The notes under the pieces: model-generated | The model's input: only the letters and a program-made list of their open reading frames with translations | What the model was told of the DNA's origin: nothing | Database searches by the model: none | Position numbers and translations under genes: made by a program | Assembly (NCBI GenBank): GCA_014376425.1 | Contig: JACMRO010000043.1 | Span: 1 to 5,465 of the forward strand | Source: Rubritepida sp. | Lineage (GTDB): Bacteria; Pseudomonadota; Alphaproteobacteria; Acetobacterales; Acetobacteraceae | DNA: 5,465 bases | Direction: 5' to 3' | Part shown: positions 4,848 through 5,465 of the stretch, in pieces | How positions within the stretch are numbered: the first letter of the stretch is position 1 | Layout of the letters: every line of letters begins with the position of its first letter

Positions 4848-5465
4848 ATGGCCGAATCGTTCATCCACCTGCACGCTCATTCCAGCTATTCGCTGAGCGA
4901 AGGCGCCATCAAGGCCGAGAAGCTGGCCGAGCTGGCGCGCACTGCCGGCATGCCGGCAGTGGCATTGACCGACACGGCCAACCTTTTCGGCGCGCTGGAG
5001 TTCGCCCAGGCCTGCACCGCGCAGGGCGTGCAACCCATCATGGGCTGCCAGCTCTGGCTGGCGCGTTCCGCGACCGACCCGCGGCCCGAAGCTGCGCGGC
5101 TGCAGCCTGACGTGCTGGTCGCCCTGGCGATGGACGCGAGGGGTCTTGAGAACCTGCAGCAGCTCAGCTCCGCGGGTTACCTGGGCGAAGATCCCTCGGG
5201 CCGCCCCGCTATCGGGCTGGAAACGCTTGAGCGGCATTCCGCCGGTATCTTCCTGCTCACCGGCGGCACGCATGGCCCCATCGCACGGCTGCTGGCCGAG
5301 GGCCGGCGGCCGCAGGCGGTGGGGCTGCTCACCCGCCTCGCCGATGCCTTCCCCGCCCGCATCGCCGTCGAACTGCACCGCCATGCCACCGAGCGCGACG
5401 CCGCCACCGAACCTGGCCAGCTCGCCTTGCGCGACGCCGCCGGCCTGCCCATCGCCGCCACCAAC
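4848..5465 (+). CDS. dnaE: DNA polymerase III alpha subunit DnaE, N-terminal PHP domain (3' truncated by window)
   Basis: The first 206 residues of the replicative polymerase catalytic subunit; the full protein is normally about 1,100-1,200 aa and continues past the window. The start of the PHP domain is clear: FIHLHAHSSYSLSEGAI (5-21), ALTDTANLFGALEFAQAC (39-56), GVQPIMGCQL (60-69), a TGGTHGP turn (138-144), AVELHRH (173-179) and PIAATN (201-206) at the window edge. The SEGAI and TDTANLFG forms match replicative DnaE of alphaproteobacteria rather than the mutagenic ImuC/DnaE2 type. PHP metal ligands are mixed: His7/His9 kept, but Thr43 and Gln68 stand where active PHP domains have His and Glu. 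The ATG at 4848 is the only in-frame ATG before the first motif; a GTG at 4833 is possible. The ribosome binding site is poor, with a G-run at 4828-4833 that is 14 bases away. Confidence 0.95.
   Translation, partial: MAESFIHLHAHSSYSLSEGAIKAEKLAELARTAGMPAVALTDTANLFGALEFAQACTAQGVQPIMGCQLWLARSATDPRPEAARLQPDVLVALAMDARGLENLQQLSSAGYLGEDPSGRPAIGLETLERHSAGIFLLTGGTHGPIARLLAEGRRPQAVGLLTRLADAFPARIAVELHRHATERDAATEPGQLALRDAAGLPIAATN

Overview
The window reads as chromosomal DNA of a high-GC alphaproteobacterium. The evidence is GC-rich codon use, a LolC/E-LolD pair with the alphaproteobacterial Ala-type P-loop (APSGTGKS), an alphaproteobacterial-looking DnaE N-terminus, and an aldehyde dehydrogenase close in sequence to the Azospirillum type. 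An Acetobacterales/Rhodospirillales (Roseomonas-like) source is my best guess; the sequence alone does not prove it.

Layout, left to right. (1) 1-441, +: the C-terminal end of the lipoprotein-releasing permease LolC/E. It overlaps by 8 bp the complete ATPase gene lolD (434-1132, +), and together they form the inner-membrane machine that extracts outer-membrane lipoproteins. (2) 1156-1785, -: an unrecognised 209-aa cytosolic protein, convergent with lolD. It has a strand-His / strand-Gly-Cys layout resembling clan CD (caspase-like / CHAT / DUF4347) proteins and is locally lower in GC. (3) 1901-3340, +: a complete NAD(P)-dependent semialdehyde dehydrogenase of the SSADH / alpha-ketoglutarate semialdehyde dehydrogenase type, divergent from the previous gene across 115 bp. 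(4) 3428-3661, +: a 77-aa, Arg-rich, Lys-free, probably secreted protein with an internal 18-residue duplication. (5) 3657-3827: about seven degenerate 24-bp tandem repeats. (6) 3834-4679, -: a 10-TM EamA/DMT-family exporter. (7) 4701-4821: about ten degenerate 12-13-bp tandem repeats. (8) 4848 to the end, +: the start of dnaE, the replicative DNA polymerase III alpha subunit (PHP domain), truncated by the window.

Core genes (lolC/E, lolD, dnaE) bracket a roughly 3.7-kb accessory islet of four unrelated genes with mixed orientations and two tandem-repeat arrays. In many alphaproteobacteria lolD and dnaE are close neighbours (from memory), so this looks like an insertion point. The islet genes do not form an obvious pathway with one another. 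No RNA genes, CRISPR arrays, insertion sequences or transposase genes were seen. No intergenic gap exceeds about 175 bp. I found no confident promoter or factor-independent terminator.
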